DNA from: Chara braunii
Lineage: Eukaryota; Streptophyta; Charophyceae; Charales; Characeae
Reading direction: 5' to 3'
Assembly: GCA_003427395.1 (NCBI GenBank)
Contig: BFEA01000248.1
Coordinates: 102,278 to 133,026 of the forward strand
Length of the DNA: 30,749 nucleotides
Shown: piece after piece, positions 1-11,340 of the stretch
How positions within the stretch are numbered: the stretch's first letter is position 1
Layout of the letters: the number at the start of each line of letters is the position of its first letter
Notes under the pieces: generated by a model
What the model saw: the letters and a program-made list of their open reading frames with translations, nothing else
The model's database searches: none
What the model was told of the DNA's origin: nothing
Program-made: the position numbers and the translations under genes

Positions 1-25
1 CACACACACACACACACACACACAC
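1..25. repeat. (CA)n microsatellite
   Basis: Twelve uninterrupted CA units run from the first base. The other window end is (TG)n, so the sequence probably begins and ends where assembly stopped in dinucleotide repeats. Confidence 0.97.
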
Positions 26-329
26 GCAAAAAATCAGTTTTACGTCTGTCCGTCTTTCTCCTGTTGTCTGTCCTCCCTCTGATTTTTCGCTCTCCCATTG
101 TCTGACCTCCCTCTGAAATTTTATTATTTTTCTGTGCCCAACTGAGCACCCTTACGTAGTGCCAAACAGTTGGTGGTTTCAGAGTGCCTACTGCACTCTT
201 AGGGGGACCGCTCGGTTCAAGATGTCTGTGTTGCCTGTGGGTGATGGCAGATGCTCGTCGGAGTGATTCCCTAACTCAGTGGGTGGTGGGAACCGACAGT
301 CTGCGGGGTTCAATCGTGATGTGAGTAGG

Positions 330-1300
330 TCATGTGCCGCTTTGCTCAGTGTTGGATGTGTGGACTGTCTCGTTTGTGCTCCACTGCTGCCTTGCTGCCT
401 GTCCCGCTTGCTTCGCATGTGGTTCTCTGCAAATTGCAGTGTCCATAGTGTGGTGTGGCTGCTTTGCTGCTCCGCTGCCTTGCTGCTCATCTGCTGGCCG
501 TGCCTTCTGTGTTTGTTGCCTGTGTGCCTTGTAGTTTGGCTGCCTTGTTGGTGTTGCCTTGTGCTTCACTGCACAGTCGCCAAGCTGCTTGTCCGCTCCT
601 CCTGTCGTCCCTTGCAGTGTGGTTGCCTTGCTTGTGTGGCCTTGTGCTTCACTACACGGTTGCTATGCTGTTCATCTGCTTGCCGTGTCGTTCCTTGCAG
701 CCGTCTTTGGCATTGTACAGTCGTGTTGCCTCTTCTCCGTTGCCTGGTGCTCTGCAGGGCTGCTGCCTGCTGCTATGTTCCGCGTGGGGACAGTCTGCCT
801 TCAACATGGTTCGAAGGGTTCATGACCCAAACCATCAAATACGGAGATTCTGCAGATTGATCAGTTTTTATTTTTTTCAGTTTTGGTTTTGGAACTTTAT
901 TCCTTTTTGCCAGTTGTTCCTGTTGTGTTACTTTTTTGCTTTGAGTTGTTTGCCTGTCCACCCGCCTCCCTCATACCATCCAGCCTATGCCTCTTGCTTC
1001 ACCGTCTTTCATGCCTTGCTGCTTTTTGTTGTTTGTCTGCCCGCTCACCTCCCCATACCCTCCACTCTATGCATTTTTTCCTGTTGTTTTTCGTGGCTTG
1101 ATGCCTTGTGTTCGTTTGCCTGCCCGCCCGGCTCACCATACCCTCCAGCCTTCGTTTTTTGCTTTGCTGCTTTCGTGCTCTGCTGCTGTGTTGTTTGTCT
1201 GACCGCCCGACTCCCTCATGCCCTCCAGCCTTTGTCCCTTGCTGCCCGATGCTTGTCCGATGCCTTGTTGGTGTCAACCTTCGCCTTCCTGTCTTTCGTT
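330..1300. repeat. Diverged 83-bp pyrimidine-rich satellite
   Basis: A C/T-rich stretch full of TGCCTTGCTG-type words. Four clear units open with GTTTGYCTG and contain CATACCCTCCAGCC-like text at 948, 1031, 1114 and 1193 (spacings 83, 83, 79). The upstream half shows the same spacing: CCTTGTGCTTCACT occurs at 557 and 640. Long open frames on both strands here are by-products of this composition and show no domain. Bases 26-330 hold nothing I recognise. Confidence 0.75.
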
Positions 1301-1338
1301 CATTGCTGCCTTTGCCTTTTTGCTCTTTGGCTCGCTGC

Positions 1339-1341
<3 letters not shown>

Positions 1342-1376
<35 letters not shown>

Positions 1377-1495
1377 CCAGAACAACCCGAGGTAGTGGTA
1401 GGGGTGCTGATAAGAGCAGACACCTCTATCACTCTCGGGGAGGCTCCATCTATTGGTGGGGAGCTGCACCTGCTGGAAACCGGGTCCAGCGTCCC
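1342..1495 (-). mobile_element. SINE copy 1 (minus strand)
   Basis: A run of 35 T (1342-1376) is the poly(A) tail of a minus-strand element. Reading the minus strand toward the tail gives GGGACGCTGGACCCGG, then GGTGCAGCTCCCCACCAATA, then GGTGTCTGCTCTTATCAG, then poly(A). The same ordered blocks occur next to poly(A) or poly(T) in copies near 17238, 18126, 18356, 22090 and 28571. A CTGGA/TCCAG stem with a 7-base loop resembles a tRNA T-arm. No target-site duplication was found for this copy. Confidence 0.8.
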
Positions 1496-1608
1496 AGAAC
1501 AGCATATTTTCCTGTTTACACAGACATTTGTTTATGGTAGCCGGTGTCTTTATGGACCGTCCTCAAAGGAGGCGGTTTCTCAATAGGGCCACACATCTAG
1601 TTAGTATG

Positions 1609-1877
1609 CTAGCTTGTTTGCCTACATGGCATCTTCATCCGGGCGATAGTAAAGCCGAGTCCCATGTCTGCTATCTCCCTTTACTCATGGAGCCAAGCTG
1701 AGTCACTGATGAATGAGTCTCTGTGCCTGTAGACTAACTAACCTAGCTTGTTTGCCTACACGGCATCTTCAGCCAGGTGATAGTAAACCCGAGTCCCATG
1801 TCTGATATCTCCTTTTACTCATGAAGCCAGGCCGAATCACCGATCAGCGGGTCTCTGTGCATGTAGGCAAACCAACC
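1609..1877. repeat. 134-bp tandem duplication
   Basis: Two adjacent copies, 1609-1742 and 1743-1877, both begin CTAGCTTGTTTGCCTACA and share blocks such as GAGTCCCATGTCTG and TCTCTGTGC. They differ at scattered positions, so the duplication is not recent. No protein is evident. Bases 1878-2110 hold nothing I recognise. Confidence 0.85.
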
Positions 1878-2110
1878 TCCCGTTCCCCCGCCCCCACCCT
1901 TTAAAACATGGAGTTTTGAACAATGTCACATAATGGTAGACAGTGTTAGGTTATTTTAGTTATCTTTTAGAGATTGCTATATTCTGTGGGGATGTGGTCT
2001 GTTGCCAAATCTGTAGTTGAAGCTTCTGTACCTCTTCACTCATCCTCTGAGCGTCTGATATGTCGTGATCTCCTCTGGTACTTCGCCATGCAGGGGTTTT
2101 GGGGAGTAAA

Positions 2111-2145
2111 CTCTAACCCCCTAACCCCAAACCCCTAAACCCTCT
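2111..2145. repeat. Interstitial telomere-like tract
   Basis: The sequence reads as degenerate CCCTAAA units (for example CCCCTAAACCCT and CCCCTAACCCC), the plant-type telomere repeat. It is only about five imperfect units long, so it is an internal relic and not a chromosome end. The stretch 2146-2440 contains a small ATCC/TATCC-rich patch near 2270-2292 and may be distal 3' untranslated sequence of LINE-A. Confidence 0.6.
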
Positions 2146-2439
2146 GGACATTGCAGTCTCTCTCTTTGCAAGTCATGGTTAGATAGTCAAGCGAAAGGCA
2201 GTAGAATCTCCTGCTTGCCAGCGTATCCTTATATCCGGAGCGAAGTTGTATTTGCAGGTTCGCAGGTTGTACCCGTATCCATATCCTTATCCATGTTCGC
2301 ATAAAGTGAGCTCCTCAATGACAAAGGGCCCCATCTGTCGTGTATCTCCAATGGTTCCGCACGTCTGTCGTCGGTCTTGTCCTCATACCAGTTGTTTGCC
2401 ACGGCGTCTCAAAGATGTTTACTTGTTCCCGTCGTCTGC

Positions 2440-3911
2440 AGCAGGTGTGGAGGCGGCGGGGTGATTGGGGTATAGGGGCGGGGGAATGAGTGGGCTGGAT
2501 GAGCAAGGTTCCGGGGGTGGGAGGGAGTCGGGAAGGGGGAGGTGGCGGGGGTGGCGAGTGGGAAGTGGGATGGGTTATTGCAGGGCTGGGGATGGGGCAA
2601 TTGCGGGGCAGGTGATCTGAGGGATCAGCAAGAAATTGGTCGGTAGGTATGGGACTGCAAAGTCATCCAGGGATCTTGTCTGCCAGAGTGGTTCATCCAC
2701 CCTCCAATTTTTCCATCTTATTTGGAGGTCGTCTAGGAGGTCAGAGAAGGCGTGGCGCGGGTCCTGGCAGATGTGGCAGTAGGACTCCTTCAATGCTTCT
2801 TTAAGAGTAGCGTCTGTTTCATCTTCATAGTTCTGCTTCATGGTTTTCCAGGCGTATTGTGTGCGGGATCTGATCTCTTCCTCTATGGCCTGCTGTGCTT
2901 GCTGCAGGCCGTATTGGTGGTCTTTTCTCTCAAAGGAGCATCTAGCTCTACAGGCTTGCATGAGAACGTGTAGTCTCATGTACGAGAAGAGATTAGTGGC
3001 GAATGGAGTCCAGTTCCGTAGTAAGTGTTGGTTTTTGCCTAGCAAGATAAGGCCCAGGTCCCACGGGATGTGTATGTTCGTGAGCGAATGGAACGCCGCG
3101 TCCCACCACCTCCATATTTGGGCACCCATTGGGCACGCCAACAGGCAGTGTTCGAGTGTTGCCCTGGCGGGCAATGTCGCCCTTCCGCAATAGGTGCAGA
3201 TGGGGGACAGCAATCCTTTCTGCTCCAGATCTGTTCGCGATACAATCCAATCCGGGGTGGGGAGACAACGGTGTAAGATTTGCCATTGCAAGGATCTGAG
3301 GCTTGTAGGCATTAGTTTGGCATACTTGGTCCAAGGGAGGCTGTGCAGCAGCTGTGGGTTCAGAGGTGAGTCCCGCTCTCATCTCTGTGCGATTTTTTGC
3401 CCAATCTGCTGCTGTGGACGAGCTGCTCTGTACCCCCCTTCGACAGTATAATCCCAGATGTGCATTGTCTGTTGGCCTGTCCATTCCCAGTCGTCTAGAT
3501 CAAAGGGGAGTCGGGCTATGGGCGTGGTAGGCTCATATGCCTGGTATCCTTTGTCCTGGTCACCCACCACCCTGACGATCAGCAGACCCGCCCACGGTTC
3601 TGTGGTATCCAGCTCGTGCGAGATGGGAGAGCCTCACTCCTGGGTTGTGCAGGGCAAAGGCTTCCAGTGTGCACCTCTCATTATGTATGCCATTTACCCT
3701 GTAGACAGTCTCTGGGCTGGGCAAGTCGACATATCTAACCACCCAATCCTGTGATTGAATTGTCGGACCTGCTTTAAGTGTTTGGTGCCAAGCTAGGGGG
3801 AGACCATCTATCAGTTGACGGGTCTTTTCTTCTACGTTCCTTACATACTTCAACTTGGCCCGCAGTTTCTCCGGCGAAGCCCAATTTTGCTCAACAGGGT
3901 CCCAAAGATCA
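2440..3911 (-). mobile_element. LINE-A: 5'-truncated L1-type LINE
   Basis: The minus strand matches the 3' part of LINE-B nearly base for base from about 2530 (LINE-B about 4345) to 3911 (LINE-B 5726). The match stops abruptly at 3911, the pattern left by incomplete target-primed reverse transcription. The copy keeps the 3' end of ORF2 and a G-rich (plus strand) 3' untranslated region. Its left limit is uncertain because no poly(T) is seen; the 3' sequence may run on to about 2150. Confidence 0.85.
2575..3911 (-). pseudogene. LINE-A ORF2 fragment, zf-RVT region
   Basis: This is the C-terminal part of a LINE replicase, downstream of the polymerase domain. Minus frame from 3570 to the TAA at 2575-2577 is open apart from one TGA at 3379-3381. 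The zinc finger reads CTYC, twelve residues, H, four residues, C (the zf-RVT pattern), followed by a WRWW motif. An 8-base deletion relative to LINE-B near 3610 shifts the frame. LINE-B has TGG (Trp) at the position of the TGA, so the stop is secondary. Here the last 100 codons are in frame, whereas LINE-B is shifted, so this copy better shows the original C-terminus. Confidence 0.85.
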
Positions 3912-4076
3912 AGTTCAGGCAATGTATTCAACCCAGCTTTCTGGGCAGGTAGGGTGCCCAAACCCCCAAAGTGCATTTGCAAACTGTACCTTGGCCCGTA
4001 CTGCAATTATAACTCGCTTTTGTGACTCTACTGAAGTTACCCCTTTCTTTTTTCTTACCCAATCTGCGGGAGATCT

Positions 4077-4170
4077 CTTTCTTTTTTTTGTTTTCTTTTT
4101 CCCAGAAAGAGGCAGGAACCGGGCTCAGCATCCCTTACAATACAATGCCAGGAATCGGACCTGGCATCCC
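4077..4170 (-). mobile_element. SINE-like fragment with two T-arm-like modules
   Basis: A T-rich tail (4077-4105) is followed by two related minus-strand modules: GGGATGCTGAGCCCGGTTCC (4115-4134) and GGGATGCCAGGTCCGATTCC (4151-4170). The second forms a perfect 7-bp stem with a 7-base loop (4146-4166) and contains GGTCCGATTCC, one base from the Pol III B-box consensus GGTTCGANNCC. No A-box or full cloverleaf was found, so this is tRNA-derived at most. Bases 4171-4321 show no gene. Confidence 0.5.
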
Positions 4171-4374
4171 TCACAAAAATTCCGCGGTCCTGTTTAAGGG
4201 CGAGACATCATCGGTTCACCCCAAAAACCGGACCACTGCTCAACGCAAACCTCATGTCAGAAAAGAACCACAAAAAGAAAGCAAACAGCCAACAGTGCGT
4301 AATTATGTCCCCTATTCATCCCTTTTTTTTTTTCTTTTTTTTTTGGGGGGGNGGTGGGGGTAGCGAGTGGGGAG

Positions 4375-6808
4375 TGGAATGGGTCATTGCAGGGCTGGGG
4401 CCGGGGCGATTGCAGGGCCGGGGTTCTGAGGCAGCAGCAGGAAGTTGGTCGGTAGGCATGGAACTGCAAAGTCATCCAGGGATCTTCTCTGCAAGAGTGG
4501 TTCGTCCGCCCTCCAATTTTCCATGATATTTGGAGGTCGTCCAGGAGGTCAGAGAAGGCGTGGGGCGGGTCTTGCCAGATCTGGCAGTAGGATTCCTTCA
4601 ATGCTTCTTTAAGAGTAGCGTCTGTTTCATCTTCATAGCTCTGCTTCATGGTTTTCCAGGCATATTGTGTGCGGGATCTGATCTCTTCCTCTATCGCCTG
4701 TTGTGCTTGCTGCAGGCCGTATTGGTGGTCTTTTCTCTCAAAGGAGCATCTAGCTCTCCAGGCTTGCATGAGAACTCGTAGTCTCATGTACGAGAAGAGG
4801 TTGGTGGCAAATGGAGTCCAGTGCCGTAGTAAGTGTTGGTTTCGCCTAGCAAGATAAGGCCCAGGTCCCACGGAATGTGCATGTTCGTGAGCGAATGGAA
4901 CGCCGCATCCCACCACCTCCATATTTGGGCAACCATCGGGCACGCCAACAGGCAGTGTTCGAGTGTTGCCCTGGCGGGCAGTGTCGCCCTGCCGCAGTAG
5001 GTGCAGATGGGGGACAACAAGCCTTTTTGCTCCAGATCTGTTCGCGATACAATCCAATTGGGGGTAGGGAGACAACGGTATAGGATTTCCCGTTGCAAGG
5101 ATCTGAGGCTTGTAGGCATTAGTTTGGCATACTTGGTCCAAGGGAGGCTGCGCAGCAACTGTGGGTTGAGAGGTGAGTCCCGCTCCCATCTCTGTGAAAT
5201 TGTTTGTCCTATCTGCTTCTGTGGACGAGCTGCTTTGTACCCCCCTTTGACGGTATAATCCCAGATGTGCATAGTCTGTTGGCCTGTCCATTCCCAGTCG
5301 TCCAGATCAAAGGGGAGTCGGGCTATGGGCGTGGCAGGTTTATATGCCTGGTATCCTTTGTGTTGGTCCCCCACCACTCTGACAATCATCAGGCCCGCCC
5401 ACAGTTCTGTGGTATCTTGATCTTCATCTCGGGCGAGCTGGGAAAGCCTCACTCCCGGGTCGTGCAGGGCGAAGGCTTCCAGTGTGCACCTTCCGTTATG
5501 TATGTCACGTACCCTGTATACAGTCTCCGGGGTGGGCAGGTCGGCATATCTAACCACCCAATCCGGTGGTTGAGTTGTTGGACCTGTTTTGAGTGTTTGT
5601 TGCCAAGCCAGGGGAAGAGCTTCTATCAGTTGACGGGTCTTTTCTTCCACATTTCTTACATACTTCAACTTGGCCTGCAGTTTCTCCAGCGAGGCCCAAT
5701 TCTGCTCAACAGGGTCCCAAAGATCACCTACTGTATAGATTTTTTTTTGTGCCCAGGAGAGCCACGACGAGTTTGCTGTGAGCAGAAACGGGTTGCTAGT
5801 CTCATCCAAGATGAAAGGGTTGCCGAACAGTGGCTGTCTCCATATGGAATGCCACCTGTTGGGTGGGCGCTTTTGTTTGGGACCTCGTTTCCTCCACAGT
5901 TTTAACATGTTTGTCCAAAGGGGGTCATTGGGGGTGTCGTCCCTGGTGGCCTGCGCAATGCCCGTCGCATGTTTGTGTCTGAGGGGACCCGAGATTGTCC
6001 AGTGATTATTGGTCAACCACTGGAAGGGGTGCACTCGGTGAGGGGGTGCCGATTGGGGTGCCAGACCAGCAATCTGCACACAGGCCAAAGGTATGTTGTT
6101 TCCGACAAGGAGTCTGATCAGCACCTTGAAAATCATAGCCTCACTCTCCCTCTCCGGGTCCAGTATCCCCAATCCCCCTTTGGCTCTTGGTTGTGTGAGG
6201 ATGTCCCAACTCACCTTGTTCATGCAACTCCCAGATTTGACGCTGTTTTTCCAAAGGTACGTGGTTAGCGCCTTTTTTAGCCTGGTGTATTGTTGTGGGT
6301 TCAGTGGCCATACTGCCAGTTTGTACCATATGGCCGCGAGGATGGCATTGTTGATTGCCAACGCCTGCCCTACCAGGGATGTGTGCAGCCCCTCCCATCT
6401 TGCCAGGCGGTCAATAGCCATGTTTACAAGGTTGTCCACGTGGTCCAACGGAGGTCCCATTGTCGTTACCCTTACTCCCAAAATCCTGATGGCATCTTCT
6501 TTTCTCGCCCATGATACACACGGGTCCGGTGGAGGGGGCTGGTCTTGGGGGTGGAGCCACCAGCCCTCTGTCTTAGAGCCCCAGTTTACTGTCATGTCTG
6601 TCGCCAGAGAAAAGAGGTGTATGGTTTGGGCCACGGCCTGAAGGCTGTCGGCATCTGCACGTATGAGGACCGTGAGGTCATCTGCGAACAGTGACGTCAC
6701 CGGGAAGAGATGGTCGGGGATATCCGGTATGGACACTTTACTGATTTTCGGATGGCTTCTGATTTTCGCTGCAAGGGCCTCCATGACTATTACGAAGAGG
6801 AGGGGCAC
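4375..6808 (-). pseudogene. LINE-B ORF2 C-terminal half: RT palm/thumb and zf-RVT
   Basis: From 6808 to 4784 the minus strand is open for 674 codons. It begins just before the RT catalytic box, FADDL at residues 41-45 (YADD variant, about 6674-6688), continues through the thumb and a long linker, and reaches the zf-RVT finger CTYC-x12-H-x4-C at about residues 602-623. The last 20 residues are off frame: a one-base loss near 4848 relative to LINE-A shifts the reading, and another near 4515 shifts it again. The protein would copy the element's RNA at a nicked target. The long open stretch suggests a fairly young insertion. Confidence 0.9.
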
Positions 6809-7620
6809 AATGGGGCTCCTTGTCTCACCGATCTCTGCAACTCTATGGGTGGTGAGAGATGGTCGTTGAGCATTATGTTAGTAGTGGCTGATCTATGAAG
6901 GAGGTACACCCAATGGCAGAACTCGGGGCCGAAGTTCATTTTGATCAGACACATGTCCAAGAAGTCCCAGTCAACGTGGTCATATGCTTTCTCAATGTCT
7001 ATAAACAGGATTGCGGCTTGGACCTTGCGCTGGCGTGCATATTTGATAGTTTCATTGACCAAAAGGATGCTGTCCTGAATATTTCGGTTGGGCATAAAGC
7101 CCGTCTGATCTGGTTGAATTAGTATATTCATAAACGGCAGCAGGCGCATGGTGAGAGCCTTAGCCACCAGTTTGTAGGGGATCGGGAGGAGGGTGATGGG
7201 TCTATAACTTTTGATGTCCTCCTTGTCTCCCTTTTATAGATGAGTGTGGTCACTCCTTGACCAATCATGCCCCCAAAGGAACCTTCCTTCTGAACGCTTG
7301 CTATATACTTCATCAGATCGTCTTTAAGGAGGTCCCAGAAGCGCGCCCGAAATTCTTTTGGGAAGGAGTCAATTCCTGGTGTTTTCTCGTCCTCCATGTC
7401 CTGTAGGGCCGCCTAGATCTCGTCCGGTGTGAGTGGGTTGTCCAGGGCGGTTTTTTGTGCCAGTGTAAGGCGTGATTGCACTGCTTGAAGTAGCTCTTCT
7501 CTGGCTTTCCGGACATCCCCCAGGTTCTTGGTGGGGGTTCGCTATGTGAACAGGTTTGTGTAGTATTTGGCCGCATAGTCGGCTATCGTGTAGGCATTTG
7601 TTGCGACCGGAGCAGAGCTG
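6790..7620 (-). pseudogene. LINE-B ORF2 reverse transcriptase, N-terminal part
   Basis: Two frames cover the RT fingers and the first catalytic aspartate. The upstream piece (about 7620-7230) has KTPGIDSFPKEF, the usual RT entry motif. The next (7167-6790) has QTGFMPNRNIQDS, then FIDIEKAYDHVDW with the first catalytic Asp, then VRQG before the FADD box. Frameshifts lie near 7610, 7230 and 6815. Two in-frame TAG codons (7542-7544 and 7413-7415) sit where the family usually has Trp. It is continuous in order with the endonuclease upstream and the 674-codon frame downstream. Confidence 0.88.
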
Positions 7621-9079
7621 TCCAGGGGATGTCTAAGCCTGGGGCCAGTGGAGGCCCGCGCTCGGGCTTTTGCTTTGTTAAAGAACGATCTCGCAATTGT
7701 CCCATCCGTGTGTTCTCGTTTGATTTTGGCTTGTATCCTCCATGCTTGGGCTTGTCTTTGTAGGTAGTCGTGTAGATGATCCCTTGCCTCTTGCAGTTTT
7801 CAAAGGAGGGGATGTGCTGAGGGTTGTCCATGAGTTTATCATCCCAATCTTCGAGTTCTTGCATGAGACGATCCAGGATCGCCTTACGGTCTCTCGCACA
7901 CTGCACGGAGAATTTCTTAGTCCTGTCTCTCAACTGAGCAATGTCGTCATTAAACCAGGTCACGGTTTGTCTCTCTTCCGGTTGCGGTTTTTTGGACCGC
8001 CAGTACTGCCAGAATTCGTGAACCATGTCTTTGAATTTGGAGAGGGACAACAGCGAGGTGTTGAGTTTATAGAATCCAGACCCCCTCTTGATATGAGTGT
8101 GGAAGGAGAGCCCTCGCGTTATCATTATGTGGTCAAAGGATTTGCACGGGCTGATCGCAACAATTTCCGCAGTTGTGGTTAGGCCCATCAGGTCCTTAGA
8201 TACAAGGGTCAGGTCTATGCGCGAGTTAGCTAATCCTCTCTCCCCTCCGGAGGACAAGCATTTGTACGCTTTTCGGGCCGGGTGCAATATTATGTAGGCA
8301 TCCTGCAGTTCCTTATCTGCCATCAGTTGTCTGAGCGTCAGTGTGTCCAGTCCCAGATCCGGGAGTGAAGATATCACTGGGTCCGATGGTTGAGAGGTGG
8401 ACCTTCTGTCCAATGCCGGATCCAAGGTGGTATTGAAATCCCCGATCATTATAGTCGGAGCATCATCTGGAATGTGCTGGTGCAGGGTAAGTCAGAAGTT
8501 CGCCCTGTCAGTGGGATCATTGGGTGCATACACATTGACAAGGTAGAACTCATCCTCCTCATATGCAACTCTGAGGCACACCCACCATCCTTTATGGTGG
8601 TCGAGTTGGACTGACACCGGTCTGAGTTTTGAGGACGGTGGTAACCATATTGCCACTCCAACAGACGCTCTGTCTATTGTCGGTGCCGAGTAGCCTGTGT
8701 ATGGCCAAACAAATTTGGCTTTTGCTGCATGTTGAGGGATGTCCTGGAGGTGCGTTTCTTGGACGCATACTGCGTCTGGCCACCCACCAGTAACCGGCGA
8801 TTTGATCATATCTCATATGGCATTTTTCTTATCTGTTGATGCTTGGATAAGGTCATTAACATTTATCGAGCGAATGCCAATATCAGCGCAGGCCAACTTA
8901 GCCGCCCATTGGGGGGGGGTTCGGGCCCGGGGAAAGACAGGGGGGGATGGGGGTCGTGGAAGCGGGTGGTGGCGGTGAGTCGGTAGAGGTGCAGGCATCC
9001 CTGAGCTGTGTGGATACGGGGGGGCGGGTGTGGACGGGTTGGCAACATGTGACCTAGGTGTGCCGGTTTGAGTGTCCAT
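7583..9079 (-). pseudogene. LINE-B ORF2 apurinic-like endonuclease
   Basis: One minus frame runs through the whole endonuclease, interrupted by TGA at 8813-8815 and 8492-8494. In order: SINVNDL (start of the fold), VQETHLQ with the catalytic Glu, VAIWLPP, LVNVYAPND, IGDFN with catalytic Asp and Asn near 8440, and SFDHIMITR with the final Asp-His pair. This domain nicks target DNA to prime reverse transcription. The N-terminal 60 residues are Pro-rich and may be linker. A Trp codon is expected at 8492 from the usual pattern R-x-x-F-W, so that TGA is likely TGG mutated. The frame ends at a TAG at 7583. Confidence 0.9.
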
Positions 9080-9836
9080 AGGGCGTTGATTTCCCTAGAG
9101 GTCTGTCATATGGTTCATGCTGATGATCCGTTTCGCTGTCTAGCAGGCACCCTCAGTCCTTCATTTTGATAGGGAGGACGTAAGGGGGGTCATCCCACTG
9201 GTTGTCTTCTTCCAGCACATTATCCTCCAGCGGTATTTGCATGAAAGTCAGGACCTTGGACTGTGTCCAGGCAATATTGGTTCTGAAACATGCAGTGCTG
9301 AGGTCCATGAGTTGTCAGTGGGTGAACCAGGTGAAGGGAGTATGCTTCTGCAGTCACATCTTTGGATCCATAAGTAGTATGACAGGGATGATGCCCTTCG
9401 AGAATGAGAGAGAGGTCGGGATCACTGCACCCAGCACCCCTTCCGTGCTTGTCTCACGGATCCAATATTTGAGTCAAACTGCCTTGGAGGGGTTGCCCCT
9501 CCAGCCATCTAACGTCAGGCCTTCCGGGAGTATGCTCTGCACCGAGGCCGTATCCTGCTGCGGTGGCCTGAGGCCCAGCACCCCGTGCCCTCCTCTTTTT
9601 ATTCTAGTGAGGGGGAGGATGACAACCCCAGGTGGCATCACAACCGGTGCGCTTTCGTCCTCCTCCAGTCTCACCAGTTGTCTCAGTCTTTTGGGGGGAA
9701 TTTCAGGGGCGCGGTCTTCATCTTCGCCAGCCACTGATTAGTCATCATCATCATGGATAATCTCAACCACCCTTGGGTGTTGTTTGGGGGAGCGGGTTGA
9801 GATTATCACGTATCTGTCTCCCTTGTTCTGCTGCTC

Positions 9837-9998
9837 GTCATCCACGCGGGTCAATGCAGTCACAGGCTGGGGAGGTGAATTTGCGGACTGGTGAATCAGT
9901 AGTTGGCCTTGTTGTCGGTCATCCACGAAGGCCAATGCTGTCATAGGCTGGGGAGGTATGTTCGCAGACTGGTGACCCAGTAGTTGGCCTTGTTGTTG
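9837..9998 (-). repeat. 81-bp coding tandem repeat in ORF1
   Basis: Two copies, starting at 9837 and 9918, encode about 27 residues each with the shared text QQGQLL-HQSAN-PPQP on the minus strand. The period is a multiple of three, so the duplication kept the reading frame, which suggests it arose while ORF1 was still translated. Confidence 0.8.
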
Positions 9999-10559
9999 GT
10001 CACATCCCAGGTCTCGTGTGGGGGGTGGGCTGTTGTGATGAGCTGTTCCGTCGTGATAGTTATCAGTTCCCCAACCTGTATAGGTCCAGTCTGGGAGAGT
10101 GTACAGCGTGTAACACAACTCGTGGATCAGCACCTTAGGCCAGGTCAGGCCTTCATGAAAGAAGGCCTCATCTTGCATTTGTGCTGGCCCGTGGAGTTGT
10201 TGGTCCTCCCCCACCCCAAACGTGTGTTTTGCGTATGCTTCCATTTTGCCGAGGAACTCATTTACGACGAGGACGATTGCAGCCCCCACGTCCATCCAGT
10301 CAATGGCGGTCACATTGTCATCTCCACCGTTGCCGGAACTCGCGGGCTGTACATGAGGATGGTTTTCGCTTCCCCCCAGTGTTCGTTTCTCAGTCTGTTC
10401 ACTGGCCTGCCATCCGATAGTGAAAATATTTTCACTAAGGTCCATTCCGTGAGAAATTCTAGATTTTGTTTAACCTCGTCGTTGGCCACCATGGGGAGGG
10501 GTGGAGGGCAATCGTCATTGTTGTTTGGTATGACAGAGGTTGGCAGTTGGACTTCCATG

Positions 10560-11340
10560 TCCGTGGGCTGGTGTTGCTGTTGCAGCTCAACTTCCGGGAG
10601 GTCCCCATCCTCCGGACGGTCCAGCGGGCCCGAGGTATCCATATCCTGAGTCTGGCGGTCTTCAATTTGGCGAGTCGACGCGTCTCCTATCGTCTGCAAT
10701 TGATGTTTGTGGTTCGCAGGCATGTCAATTTGTATTGCAGCTTGCTGTTGCCAGAACCTTTGTAGTTGTTCCTGTTGCTGCTGGAGCACCTGTTGGTGTT
10801 GCCAGCATAGTTGCTGTTGCCATTGCAGGTGTATGTGCTGGAGGAGTTGTTGCTGCTGTGTCATTCTCTGTTCGTGTTGCTGTTGGTGATACTGTGCCAG
10901 CTGGGCTTGTAGCAGGAGGTGATATTGTTCCTCGTGTTCCCTCTGCTGCATAGCTTGTTGCTGTTGAAGTTGCTGAGTTTGTTGTCTCGTTCGGAGCACC
11001 ATGACCTGTATTTCCTGGTGTTGGAGTTGCACATGTTGTGCCTGCCGCTGTTGCGCATGGTGAAGTGAGTGGAGTTGCACTTGGTGATGGTGTTGCAGTT
11101 CCAGGTGTTGTTGCTGGGCATTCTGCTGTTCCAATTGGTCCTGCTTCTGCTGTGTCTGATGGATCTGTTCTTCCGATAGCAGTTGGCAGGGCAGCGGCTG
11201 TTGCTGTTGTTGATGTTGGGCGCCGTTCTGGTGTTGGCATTCCATGTGCTTGTCCGGGTAGTGGGGGGTCTGATGCTGCAGCAGGTCTTGCGGTTGTTGC
11301 TGAGCAGTCTCGACCCGGTGCTGTTGTTGTTCCAGGCTCA
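10560..11340 (-). repeat. Glutamine-rich (CAR)n coding block
   Basis: On the plus strand the text is GTTGCTGTTGC-like; on the minus strand it encodes runs of Gln with His, Leu and Met, more than 120 Gln in about 260 residues. It is an impure CAG/CAA tract inside ORF1. Such tracts are disordered or coiled-coil forming. It is preceded by a TGA at 11351-11353 that cuts it from the upstream 324-codon frame (12325-11351), although both are in the same frame. Confidence 0.85.

Noticed and set aside
279-1586. Long plus-strand open frames (Cys/Leu-rich, up to 361 codons)
   Set aside because: They lie in the 83-bp satellite and run through poly(T); no domain, and several overlapping frames are equally open.
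4146-4166. tRNA gene
   Set aside because: Only a T-arm-like hairpin is present; no A-box, anticodon arm or acceptor stem could be built around it.
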